Shown here: in pieces, positions 9,333-16,702 of the stretch
How positions within the stretch are numbered: position 1 is the first letter of the stretch
Layout of the letters: every line of letters begins with the position of its first letter
Origin: Rhodohalobacter sp. SW132
GTDB lineage: Bacteria > Bacteroidota > Rhodothermia > Balneolales > Balneolaceae
Reading direction: 5' to 3'
DNA length: 64,000 nt
NCBI RefSeq assembly: GCF_003390325.1
Contig: NZ_QUOK01000002.1
Span: 496,001 to 560,000, forward strand
Position numbers and translations under genes: made by a program
Notes under the pieces: generated by a model
Told to the model about the DNA's origin: nothing
Seen by the model: the letters and a program-made list of their open reading frames with translations, nothing else
Databases searched by the model: none

Positions 9333-9365
9333 CAAAAGCAACGGGATTTATCTCGAAAATAACAA
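9333..9365 (-). promoter_or_regulatory. Candidate trp promoter and overlapping inverted repeat
   Basis: On the minus strand, TTG (9365-9363) lies 22 nt before TGCTTTTG (9340-9333). This approximates the Bacteroidota sigma consensus TTTG / TAnnTTTG, with G replacing A in the second box. The inverted repeat CCCGTT/AACGGG (9327-9332 and 9340-9345) spans the -7 box and could be an operator. Transcription from here would start about 20 nt before trpL. Weak support. Confidence 0.3.
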
Positions 9366-9372
9366 GGGAATT

Positions 9373-9473
9373 AGATATGGTATTTCTGAAGACTCAAAGT
9401 TTTGCACAGCAGTTCAATCGAAAGGGCTTTATGGTTTTGAACTGGAGGAAGTGCCATGAGAAATACCATATCT
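9373..9473. repeat. 101-bp palindromic element, copy 1
   Basis: Bounded by perfect 15-bp inverted repeats: AGATATGGTATTTCT (9373-9387) and its complement (9459-9473). Internal complementary arms (GCAC/GTGC and CAGTTCAA/TTGAACTG) allow a long cruciform or RNA stem. A second copy of exactly the same length lies at 9739-9839. It sits just upstream of the candidate trp promoter. No ORF and no transposase are present. Confidence 0.85.
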
Positions 9474-9738
9474 TTTGGCTTGACGTAGTTATCGGGCTTG
9501 TAATTCATCGGACGAAAAAATCAATCGTCCGAGGAAGTCTCCGTACAGGGCATTCATCGGATGAAGCGAATTCATCCGATGAAGATTTCCGAACCATGCG
9601 CCGTAGGTGCATTATATTTGTAGAAACGTTATACGGTCCAAATATACAGACGCCGAGGCGATGAGTGATGCAAGGTGAATAAAACTATCGAGGCGTAACG
9701 GGAGCAGTTAATTCAAGTTCGTTACATCAATACCCTGT
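9474..9738. other. Spacer between the two 101-bp elements with two hairpins
   Basis: No credible gene. It contains an inverted repeat CGGACGA (9509-9515) / TCGTCCG (9525-9531). It also contains a perfect 13-bp one, TTCATCGGATGAA (9553-9565) / TTCATCCGATGAA (9571-9583), with a 5-nt loop. The string GCGCCGTAGGTGCATTATA near 9600 resembles part of the dispersed repeats at 43.7 and 55.7 kb. The whole 9373-9839 interval therefore looks like layered repeat DNA. Confidence 0.6.
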
Positions 9739-9839
9739 AGATATGGTATTTCTGAAGACTCAAAGTTGTGCACAGTGATTCATTCGGAAGGGCTTTATGG
9801 TTTTGGACTGGATTGAGTGCCTTGAGAAATACCATATCT
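9739..9839. repeat. 101-bp palindromic element, copy 2
   Basis: Same 15-bp terminal inverted repeats (9739-9753 and 9825-9839) and same 101-bp length as copy 1, in direct orientation. The internal sequence has several differences; the outer GCAC/GTGC arm is kept while the inner arm has decayed. It begins 15 nt past the luxC-like stop codon, so in RNA it could act as a 3' structure for the upstream operon. Confidence 0.85.
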
Positions 9840-9854
9840 CTTCCTCCGGATGGT

Positions 9855-10925
9855 TTATTTCAATTCTATCAGCCATTTCAGGGGATCTTGGCCGTCGGGT
9901 TTCCACCAGATCGGTGGATTCTGGGCATCTCTCATTAGTTCCGGTTCAACCGGGGCGTTCTCTATTTTAGCTGATGGATCTGTAACGTAAACCGTTTGCA
10001 ATCTCTGGCGATACTTGTTTGCAAGTTCAGCGGCCTTGTTGCGGTCGCCCTGAACCCAGTGCAGGATGAACGGCTCCGTCGGTTCATGTTCGGTCTCTTC
10101 AATTAAAAAATCATCCAGCCAGGCTTGCTCAATTCCGGCCGCTTTGTTGTATGCATAGCGGTAATAAAGCGATCCCGATGGTTTTTCGTGCTGCGGATTT
10201 TTCAGCCAGAACGATTCCACATAATCGGTGAATTCACACTTGCTGCTGTTCAGCGAAAATGGAGCCACAACCATTGCCACCGACCTGCACCCTTTCCCGC
10301 CATACCGAAACACCGCATCCGCAAGGTGATGCATCGTCTCGCTGCTATTATCTTCAATACAGGCGATTGAAAAGTGGGCGGTTCGCATCAATTGTGGAGT
10401 TTTATTATCTGCAATATCAAGCTCTGACAGTTTTTCAAGCAGATCGTCAACTGAATGTACCGATCCGGAAAAAAGAAGTGCATCTGCCCTCTCCCCTTTC
10501 AGGTCCGGCAGTTCCACTGACCAGCGTCCCGATATCAGCCCGTCATTTTTTAAACTATTGAGCAGCGTTTGCGGCAGGTACGGATCTTTCCTCGAGATTT
10601 TCCCAATGTAGTGATGACCACTTAGTGCCACTGCAAGGATATCCTGCACACCTACCAGCGGAAGATTTCCCGCATGCAGACAGAGCACTTTTTTTTTCTC
10701 TGATATCCATTCTGTGTGGTTAGCCTGCTCTGCCCATCGAATCAGTTCCCCTCGTTTAATTGATTTTTTGAGGGCCTGAATTTGATATTTGATATCGGGA
10801 AAACTAAAAAACCCTTCCTTCACACTTCGGTCAATCGCTTCCCTGAGATGATCATTTCCCGGTGATAGCCATCGATCGATCGCATCCTGAAGTTTATTAA
10901 TTCTCTGTTTAATCTGCAGATTCAT
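9855..10925 (-). CDS. LuxC-like acyl-CoA/acyl-protein reductase
   Basis: Resembles the LuxC fatty-acid reductase component, an aldehyde-dehydrogenase-fold enzyme that reduces activated fatty acyl groups to aldehydes with NADPH. At 356 aa it is shorter than LuxC of luminous bacteria (about 480) but typical of Bacteroidota acyl-CoA reductases. The segments VLCLHAGNLPLVGVQDIL and GKGCRSVAMV look like cofactor and active-site surroundings. I start it at the ATG that overlaps the upstream TGA (TGATG), because GGGAGGTG immediately precedes it; an upstream alternative adds 10 residues. It is coupled to the LuxE-like gene. No luxA or luxB is nearby, so the function is not light emission. Confidence 0.8.
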   Translation of the reverse strand: MNLQIKQRINKLQDAIDRWLSPGNDHLREAIDRSVKEGFFSFPDIKYQIQALKKSIKRGELIRWAEQANHTEWISEKKKVLCLHAGNLPLVGVQDILAVALSGHHYIGKISRKDPYLPQTLLNSLKNDGLISGRWSVELPDLKGERADALLFSGSVHSVDDLLEKLSELDIADNKTPQLMRTAHFSIACIEDNSSETMHHLADAVFRYGGKGCRSVAMVVAPFSLNSSKCEFTDYVESFWLKNPQHEKPSGSLYYRYAYNKAAGIEQAWLDDFLIEETEHEPTEPFILHWVQGDRNKAAELANKYRQRLQTVYVTDPSAKIENAPVEPELMRDAQNPPIWWKPDGQDPLKWLIELK

Positions 10926-11929
10926 CACACCTCCCGATCGATCAAAAAATTGCATCCGCGAAGTTCTGCGGTTTGCCAGCGTCCAAGCACGGAAAGATTT
11001 CCATCCATATCAATCACCCCGCGATCTTCGGTCAGTATAAACGGACAACTATAGATATTTGCAAGATCGATAATCCCGATTTTCCCTTCAAACTCTGGTG
11101 CACATTCATCAAACGGATCTTCTGGATTCCTGACTGATGCGTTCATCCAATGCGGTGTTTTGAACGTTTCACCCCCGATGGCGTACATTTGGCTCAGCAG
11201 TTCGCACATTCCATATTCGGAATGTATCTGCATAAGGTCCGTACCGAATCCATCTGAAAGACGCTGCCTGAGTTCGTCTTTACTCATCTCCCGCCGGTGC
11301 GTTTTCATCCCGCCGGTCTCGATAATGTGTGCTGATTTTGGGAGTTTCGCTGAACCGGCTTCAATCAGATCAAGCAGCCCGAATGCGGCTCCAAAAAGGA
11401 TCAGCGTGTGATCTTTATCCAGTGCGGATTCTATAGTTTCGGTAGTCAGCGGTTCATCAAGCGGCAGGAACCGGCTTCTGCCCGAAAAATCTTGTTTGAT
11501 CAGGTAGTTCAGCATCCATAAAAGTGAGGAATCTGGATTATCAGCGTAGCCCGGGGTGTAGCACAGAATGGTGCTCCTATCCAAATTGAAATGCTTATTG
11601 AAGCCTTCCGTGATCGATTTTCTGTACAGATCCAAATCGGCTACAGGATGCGTGCTGCGGTTCATCGTGCCGGTCCCGGAGCTTTTAAATATCACTTCCG
11701 GTTGTTTTCCATCAACAATTAAATTCATCTCCTTAAAAGCACGAATCGGCATCAAAGGAATTTCGGAAATGCGGCGAGGCTCCTTATTTCCGGAAATAAA
11801 ATGACTGGCAAAAGTGGCATACGCCGGGTTGTGCTCCCGCTGGTAATTGAAAGCAAATATCGCACGTTCCAGAAACGAACGTGACTCATCAAACAGCACA
11901 GAGATGATCTTTTGCGTTTTTCTCTCCAT
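10925..11929 (-). CDS. LuxE-like acyl-protein synthetase
   Basis: Resembles LuxE, the adenylate-forming acyl-protein synthetase that activates fatty acids for LuxC. It is 334 aa. The nucleotide-binding signature appears as IFKSSGTGTMNRSTH at about residues 80-94, as in LuxE/PaaK-type enzymes. It starts inside the stop of the preceding gene (ATGA at 11929) and ends in the start of the luxC-like gene (TGATG at 10925), so a stoichiometric pair is likely. The fatty aldehyde product and its use are unknown; a cell-envelope lipid or pigment role is one possibility. Confidence 0.82.
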   Translation of the reverse strand: MERKTQKIISVLFDESRSFLERAIFAFNYQREHNPAYATFASHFISGNKEPRRISEIPLMPIRAFKEMNLIVDGKQPEVIFKSSGTGTMNRSTHPVADLDLYRKSITEGFNKHFNLDRSTILCYTPGYADNPDSSLLWMLNYLIKQDFSGRSRFLPLDEPLTTETIESALDKDHTLILFGAAFGLLDLIEAGSAKLPKSAHIIETGGMKTHRREMSKDELRQRLSDGFGTDLMQIHSEYGMCELLSQMYAIGGETFKTPHWMNASVRNPEDPFDECAPEFEGKIGIIDLANIYSCPFILTEDRGVIDMDGNLSVLGRWQTAELRGCNFLIDREV

Positions 11930-12438
11930 CAGGATTCCGTTTCACAATCAATAGAAAGTGTGCCGGTGTAAATTCCCCTGAGATCACTCTCTTTCTTTTC
12001 CGCCTGCAATGTACCGCCGACGCGGATATAAAGTGTGCCTGATTCCGGAATTGTTATTTCATTACAGGCTGACGGGGAGATCATCTCCATCGTATCCGGA
12101 ATTTGATCCTCACCTGCAATAAACCGATAGTCTGTTAAAATCGCGCGTTCACTGAATTGATTATTCAGATCTGTCTCCAGGGGTATCCTAAACGTAAATT
12201 CACTGTATGGTGTGCCGGAGATCACAATCAGTCCGCTCTGTTCATCAAATGGAGTAAGATCCACCTCATTTACCGATTCGCTCTCGTTGATGGCGATCAT
12301 CACATCAACTGATTCCACAGAAACAGACGGCAGAACTGTTGCCATAAATTTCATGCGGGTATCTTCGTGTGCGGTTTGCGCCACTGTAATACCAGGCATC
12401 GAAATAATCAGAATTGCAAAAAATATGAGTCGCTTCAT
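11929..12438 (-). CDS. Exported DUF4402-like protein
   Basis: Secreted protein of 169 aa. I choose the ATG overlapping the upstream TAA (TAATG at 12438), which gives a good signal peptide, MKRLIFFAILIISMPGITVAQ; a TTG/ATG 6 codons upstream is less likely. The mature part is beta-rich, with GTLYIRVGGTL followed by RGIYTGTLSIDCE. This is the pattern of DUF4402 and pilin-like domains, in which a GxYxG turn precedes the last strand. Two Cys residues may form a disulfide. Role unknown. It is translationally coupled to both neighbours. Confidence 0.6.
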   Translation of the reverse strand: MKRLIFFAILIISMPGITVAQTAHEDTRMKFMATVLPSVSVESVDVMIAINESESVNEVDLTPFDEQSGLIVISGTPYSEFTFRIPLETDLNNQFSERAILTDYRFIAGEDQIPDTMEMISPSACNEITIPESGTLYIRVGGTLQAEKKESDLRGIYTGTLSIDCETES

Positions 12439-13265
12439 TATAGCGTTGCGGTCCAAAGTTGAGAAGGTGTGAGGATGTATGCCCGGCTCCCGCGGATGGC
12501 CAGGTCTGATGCGGACTGAACCGGTTCCCCGATCGTAAACGTCGCTACCAGGCTGCCCCGTTGATTTTTCTGAACGATTCTGTCGTTGTAAAGCGACCAG
12601 ATATGCTGATCTGTCCCGAAAATAGCAAGGGCTCCTGCAAAACCGCTTATAAAATTCAGATAGCTTCCATCGCTCCGAAACCGGTGAATTACCCCATTAT
12701 GGGCATCAAATAGCAATAATTCTGGACCCGATATTTTCATTTGATCCACGCTCCTGATTCCATGCTGACGCAAATTTATTTCGCCTGACTGATTTCCGTT
12801 GTTATCAAACACAAATATTTTAAACCGCTCGGAATCGTAAACATACAGATCGTTCGTGCGAGATACGGTCAGAGCCACAGGCCTCAATCTCGATTCTCCG
12901 TCAATAATATCAGCGGAGATCGTGGAGAGATACTGATGCCGGCGGTCGAACATCTGAACGCGTTCGTTGTTTTGATCGGCGACATAAATTTTAAGCCCGT
13001 TTGTGGCATTCACCGACACCGGCCTGTCGAACCGGTAATCACTTCTGCCCTGGCTGCCGACCGAATCGATGCGTGTCCCCAGCCGGTTGAGCTTCAGTAA
13101 ACGGTGTTTTCCTCGTTCTGTGATGTAGATTTCACCGGAAGGAATAATGCTGATAGAGGTGGCTCCATCCAAATTTCCGCCAATGGGATGTAGCTGCACG
13201 GAGGTGTCGCGCGGCTCTGCGATCAGGCCAGCGGCAAACATTCCTATAAAGAGTAGATTAAGCAA
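12438..13265 (-). CDS. Exported NHL-type beta-propeller protein
   Basis: 275 aa with an N-terminal hydrophobic stretch (LLNLLFIGMFAAGLIA), probably a signal peptide, from a TTG start that overlaps the end of purD by 8 nt. The mature part has repeating NHL/6-bladed-propeller units, for example PSGEIYITERGKHRLLKLN, KIYVADQNNERVQMFDRR and DLYVYDSERFKIFVFDNN, spaced about 45 residues apart. Such propellers usually act in binding. The unusual start codon and overlap suggest expression depends on purD translation. Confidence 0.75.
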   Translation of the reverse strand: MLNLLFIGMFAAGLIAEPRDTSVQLHPIGGNLDGATSISIIPSGEIYITERGKHRLLKLNRLGTRIDSVGSQGRSDYRFDRPVSVNATNGLKIYVADQNNERVQMFDRRHQYLSTISADIIDGESRLRPVALTVSRTNDLYVYDSERFKIFVFDNNGNQSGEINLRQHGIRSVDQMKISGPELLLFDAHNGVIHRFRSDGSYLNFISGFAGALAIFGTDQHIWSLYNDRIVQKNQRGSLVATFTIGEPVQSASDLAIRGSRAYILTPSQLWTATL

Positions 13266-14550
13266 GCTTTTTCAGACCTTTTTTACCGATATCCCTTCGA
13301 TAATAACAATCTTTGAACGTAACCTTTTCCACATTCGTATAGGCGTGATCGATCGCCTGTTTTAGTGTTTTCCCGCGGCCAACAACGTTCAGAACACGTC
13401 CGCCATTGGTTACAAGCTTGCCGTCTTTATTCGCTGTACCGGCATGAAATAACAGGGCACGATCATCCATCTGGTCCGCTCCGCTGATTTCCAGTCCTTT
13501 TTTATACGGCCCGGGATATCCTCCGCTTGCCAAAACAACGGTACAAAAGTAATCGCTGTGGATCACAAGTTCCGGCTCAGTATCAATTTCTCCCCGTGTT
13601 GCGGAAATCATCAGTTTAAGCAGGTCGTTTTTCAGAGGCGGTAATATTACCTGGCACTCCGGATCACCAAATCTGCAGTTATATTCCACCACTTTTGGGC
13701 CATCTTCTGTCATCATCAGCCCGATATACAGGATTCCTTTATATGGATGTCCTGAAGCTTTCATCCCCTCAATCGTGGGACGTGTGATCTCATCATCGAT
13801 TCTTTGTTTGAGTGAATCGGTTACAAGCGGAGCGGGTGCGTAGGCTCCCATACCGCCGGTATTCAAACCGGTATCTCCTTCTCCGATTCGTTTATGATCC
13901 TGCGCGTTGTGGATCACCCGAAACGATTCGCCGTCTGATATCACAAAAACGGACGCCTCTTCTCCTTCCATAAACTCTTCAACAACCAGTGTGGCTGCGG
14001 CAGATTTCAGGTTTTCATCCTCAGAAAGCTGAGAAAGCCGTTTCTCTACTTCCTGCTGATTTTCGCAGATGAACACACCTTTTCCGCCTGCCAGACCATC
14101 TGCTTTCAGCACAACCGGGTACCGGTTTTTTTGTTTGATGTATTCAGAAGCCTTATCAAACTGGTCGATCTCAAATGTTTGATAATCTGCTGTTGGAATT
14201 CCGTATTGCTTCATGAACTCCTTCGCAAACGACTTACTCCCCTCAAGCTGTGCCGCAGCGGCTGACGGGCCAAATACGGGGATTCCTTTTTCGGAAAGAG
14301 TATCTTCAATACCATCAACCAGCGGCTGTTCCGGCCCAACGATGACGAGCTCAATGCCGAGCTCCTTCACTTTTTTCTCAACGGTTACAAAATCGTCTGT
14401 ATCGAGTGAAATATTGGTGCCGTACGGCTCGGTGCCAGGATTTCCCGGAGCGATATAGAGAGTATCAAGCAGCTCAGATCGTGATAATTTCCAGGCGATG
14501 GCACTTTCACGCCCACCGCTTCCTATCAGCAAAACATTGATTTTTTCCAT
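13258..14550 (-). CDS. purD: Phosphoribosylamine-glycine ligase
   Basis: GAR synthetase, the second step of de novo purine synthesis: phosphoribosylamine + glycine + ATP to GAR. It is 430 aa with the usual ATP-grasp layout. An N-terminal NVLLIGSGGRESAIAWKL resembles the family start, VVLKADGLAGGKGVFIC is the ATP-grasp loop at about 145-161, and YNCRFGDPECQVILP is the PurD signature at about 286-300. It overlaps tpiA (ATG/TAA at 14550) and the propeller gene downstream. No other pur gene is in the window. Confidence 0.97.
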   Translation of the reverse strand: MEKINVLLIGSGGRESAIAWKLSRSELLDTLYIAPGNPGTEPYGTNISLDTDDFVTVEKKVKELGIELVIVGPEQPLVDGIEDTLSEKGIPVFGPSAAAAQLEGSKSFAKEFMKQYGIPTADYQTFEIDQFDKASEYIKQKNRYPVVLKADGLAGGKGVFICENQQEVEKRLSQLSEDENLKSAAATLVVEEFMEGEEASVFVISDGESFRVIHNAQDHKRIGEGDTGLNTGGMGAYAPAPLVTDSLKQRIDDEITRPTIEGMKASGHPYKGILYIGLMMTEDGPKVVEYNCRFGDPECQVILPPLKNDLLKLMISATRGEIDTEPELVIHSDYFCTVVLASGGYPGPYKKGLEISGADQMDDRALLFHAGTANKDGKLVTNGGRVLNVVGRGKTLKQAIDHAYTNVEKVTFKDCYYRRDIGKKGLKKLA

Positions 14551-15320
14551 TATTTAGAAAGGGATTCTGCAATCTCGATTAGTTCAGAAAAGGAATCTGC
14601 CTTCAGGCTCGCCCCGCCGATCAATCCGCCATCCACATCATCCTGAGACAGCAGCTCTTCTGCGTTGGCCGGTTTCATACTGCCGCCATACAGAATCCGG
14701 ACATTTTTGCTTGCCGTTTCATCCCATCGATCCGCCACAACAGAACGGATATAGTTGTGCATTTCCTGCGCCTGTTCAGGTGATGCGGTTTCACCCGTTC
14801 CAATCGCCCAAACCGGCTCATAAGCAATTACAAAGTTTTTGGAATCTGAGCTGTCGATTGCGCTGAGCACTCCGTCGAGCTGTTTTTTCACCACTTTCTG
14901 CTGAGATCCATCTTTTCTCTCTTCCAGTTTTTCACCAACACATACAATAGCACGAAGGCCGTCGGCAATCACTTTTTTAGCTTTTGATGCTACCAGCTCA
15001 TCGGTCTCGCCAAAATATTCGCGCCGTTCGGAGTGGCCGATAATCACATACTTACAGCCGGCATCTTTCACCATGGGTGTGCTGATTTCACCGGTAAACG
15101 CTCCGCTATCTTCAGTGTGTACATTCTGAACAGATACGGCGATATCCGTTCCCTTCAGCGCATCCACTACGGCGGGAACTGAAATGGCGGTCGGTGAAAC
15201 CACCACATCATTCGAAAACGAGCCTGATGGCCATTTTTTTGAAAGTTCACCGGCCAGTGCAGCGGCATCTGTCGGTCCGAGATTCATTTTCCAGTTACCG
15301 GCTATCAAAAATTTTGTCAT
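14550..15320 (-). CDS. tpiA: Triosephosphate isomerase
   Basis: Interconverts DHAP and glyceraldehyde-3-phosphate. The 256-aa TIM barrel is complete: Lys11 in GNWKMN, His96 in IGHSERR, Glu168 in AYEPVWAIGTG, and the phosphate-binding GGS and GGASL loops. It shares 4 nt with the upstream lipoprotein gene and overlaps purD by 1 nt, so it is embedded in an overlapping gene chain rather than with other glycolytic genes. Confidence 0.98.
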   Translation of the reverse strand: MTKFLIAGNWKMNLGPTDAAALAGELSKKWPSGSFSNDVVVSPTAISVPAVVDALKGTDIAVSVQNVHTEDSGAFTGEISTPMVKDAGCKYVIIGHSERREYFGETDELVASKAKKVIADGLRAIVCVGEKLEERKDGSQQKVVKKQLDGVLSAIDSSDSKNFVIAYEPVWAIGTGETASPEQAQEMHNYIRSVVADRWDETASKNVRILYGGSMKPANAEELLSQDDVDGGLIGGASLKADSFSELIEIAESLSK

Positions 15321-16702
15321 GATTCGATCTGTTCTTGAGTTAGAATATTCTGCAGACCCTGAATTACGGTATCGTACTCAGCACCTGCGTATCGTTTAAT
15401 GATGGTTCCCTGGTCGTTTACAAGAAAACGGGTAGGAAGCTGTTGTATGTTATATTTTTCGATGAGTTCTTCAGCATTAAAACTTCCCGGTTCAACCACA
15501 TCCCAAAGTTTAACTCTTTCATCAAAAAAGGCTTCTAATGCTGTTGCTGATGTGGCTAACGGTATGGTAACAATTTCAAGTCCATAATTACTGTAAATCT
15601 GCTGTATCACTACTGTTTGCTCATACTGTGCCTGGTAAAGCGGATTATCAAACCGGGTAATTTCCAGCAAATAAGCTGATCCTTCCAGTGATGCATTCGA
15701 TACGGTTTCACCCTCTGTAGTTGTGAAATTAAATTCCGGGAATGCTCTGCCGGGAGCAAGTGTAGCCAGGTCGTACGTTTTGTTTTCAGCCCACTGCATG
15801 GCAGCTTCATGATCAGAGTACGTTCGTTTAAACTCTTCGAGAAGTGTTTCGGCATTGTCCGTTCTCGCGCTATCATATAGTAGTTCAATCTTTTCCATAC
15901 GGATCTGCATCTGCCGTTCGCCGGTTTCAAATCTGCCGTCAAGCTGATCGAGGAAAGCGATGGACCGGTCGAGTCCCTCCTCTTCGGCATAATATTGAGT
16001 TAGTTGAACGCGGAGATCTGTCGGTAACCGGTTATACCGGGCAAGCAGCGTATCGGAACGTGCAACCATCAAGTCGTTATCCCACCCTTCGAGAATGGAA
16101 ACTGATGTCACCGCAGATCGTTCTCCGGCATACGATGCATCGGTTTGTTCATAAAAATCCCAAAATAAGCCGCTCCATTTATAAATTTCGGTCTCCACAC
16201 TGTCCCGGCTCATTCCAACCGTGTTGATGTATTGAACCACGCGGCTGAAATTACGCTGAAGACGCTCATAACGCTGAAATTCATTGTGTTCTACCGACTG
16301 AATATCTACAGACTCCTGCAGCGATGGAAGTACAGCACTCAGATTTATCGTATCACCTTTAGCCAGTACCAGATTTACGATACCGATCTGGTTGTTATTC
16401 CTGGATACAACCATCGGGTAGATACCGTTTTCGTCGGTCCGGGCTGTACCTGAAAAGGCACCTGTTGTGTCCGTTCGTGCAAAATAGAGTGTGTCACTAA
16501 TTCCGCCCTGAACATCTGAAAACCCGATCATCAGCTCTATTCCGGAGTAGTCAGTGGTAGAATCCAGTTCAGGGTCAACGGTTACGATTCCCTGAATAAC
16601 CGTTCCGGGTTCAGGTTCCGGATCAGAACTGCAGGCTGAGAAAAGAAGGCTAACCAGAACCAGAAACCCGATTCCTTTTCCAAATTTGTAATGCTGCTTC
16701 AT
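15317..16702 (-). CDS. Thioredoxin-fold lipoprotein lacking the CxxC site
   Basis: 461-aa lipoprotein with lipobox LVSLLFSACSS (Cys24). It resembles the DUF4369/TlpA-like exported proteins of Bacteroidota: a beta-rich N-terminal domain, a helical middle, and a thioredoxin-like domain from about 320 to 455. The cis-Pro loop is present (QQLPTRFLVND), but the usual WCxxC position reads ITRFDNPLYQAQ. I see no cysteine anywhere except the lipobox, so disulfide chemistry is impossible. It may be a binding or structural protein. It overlaps gatB and tpiA by stop/start contacts. Confidence 0.78.
   Translation of the reverse strand: MKQHYKFGKGIGFLVLVSLLFSACSSDPEPEPGTVIQGIVTVDPELDSTTDYSGIELMIGFSDVQGGISDTLYFARTDTTGAFSGTARTDENGIYPMVVSRNNNQIGIVNLVLAKGDTINLSAVLPSLQESVDIQSVEHNEFQRYERLQRNFSRVVQYINTVGMSRDSVETEIYKWSGLFWDFYEQTDASYAGERSAVTSVSILEGWDNDLMVARSDTLLARYNRLPTDLRVQLTQYYAEEEGLDRSIAFLDQLDGRFETGERQMQIRMEKIELLYDSARTDNAETLLEEFKRTYSDHEAAMQWAENKTYDLATLAPGRAFPEFNFTTTEGETVSNASLEGSAYLLEITRFDNPLYQAQYEQTVVIQQIYSNYGLEIVTIPLATSATALEAFFDERVKLWDVVEPGSFNAEELIEKYNIQQLPTRFLVNDQGTIIKRYAGAEYDTVIQGLQNILTQEQIES

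Noticed and set aside
9202-9459. 85-aa ORF on the plus strand opposite trpL
   Set aside because: It lies across the attenuator and part of a palindromic repeat; no coding features and no recognisable protein.
10925-11929. Bioluminescence operon
   Set aside because: Only LuxE- and LuxC-like genes are present; no luciferase subunits or transferase.
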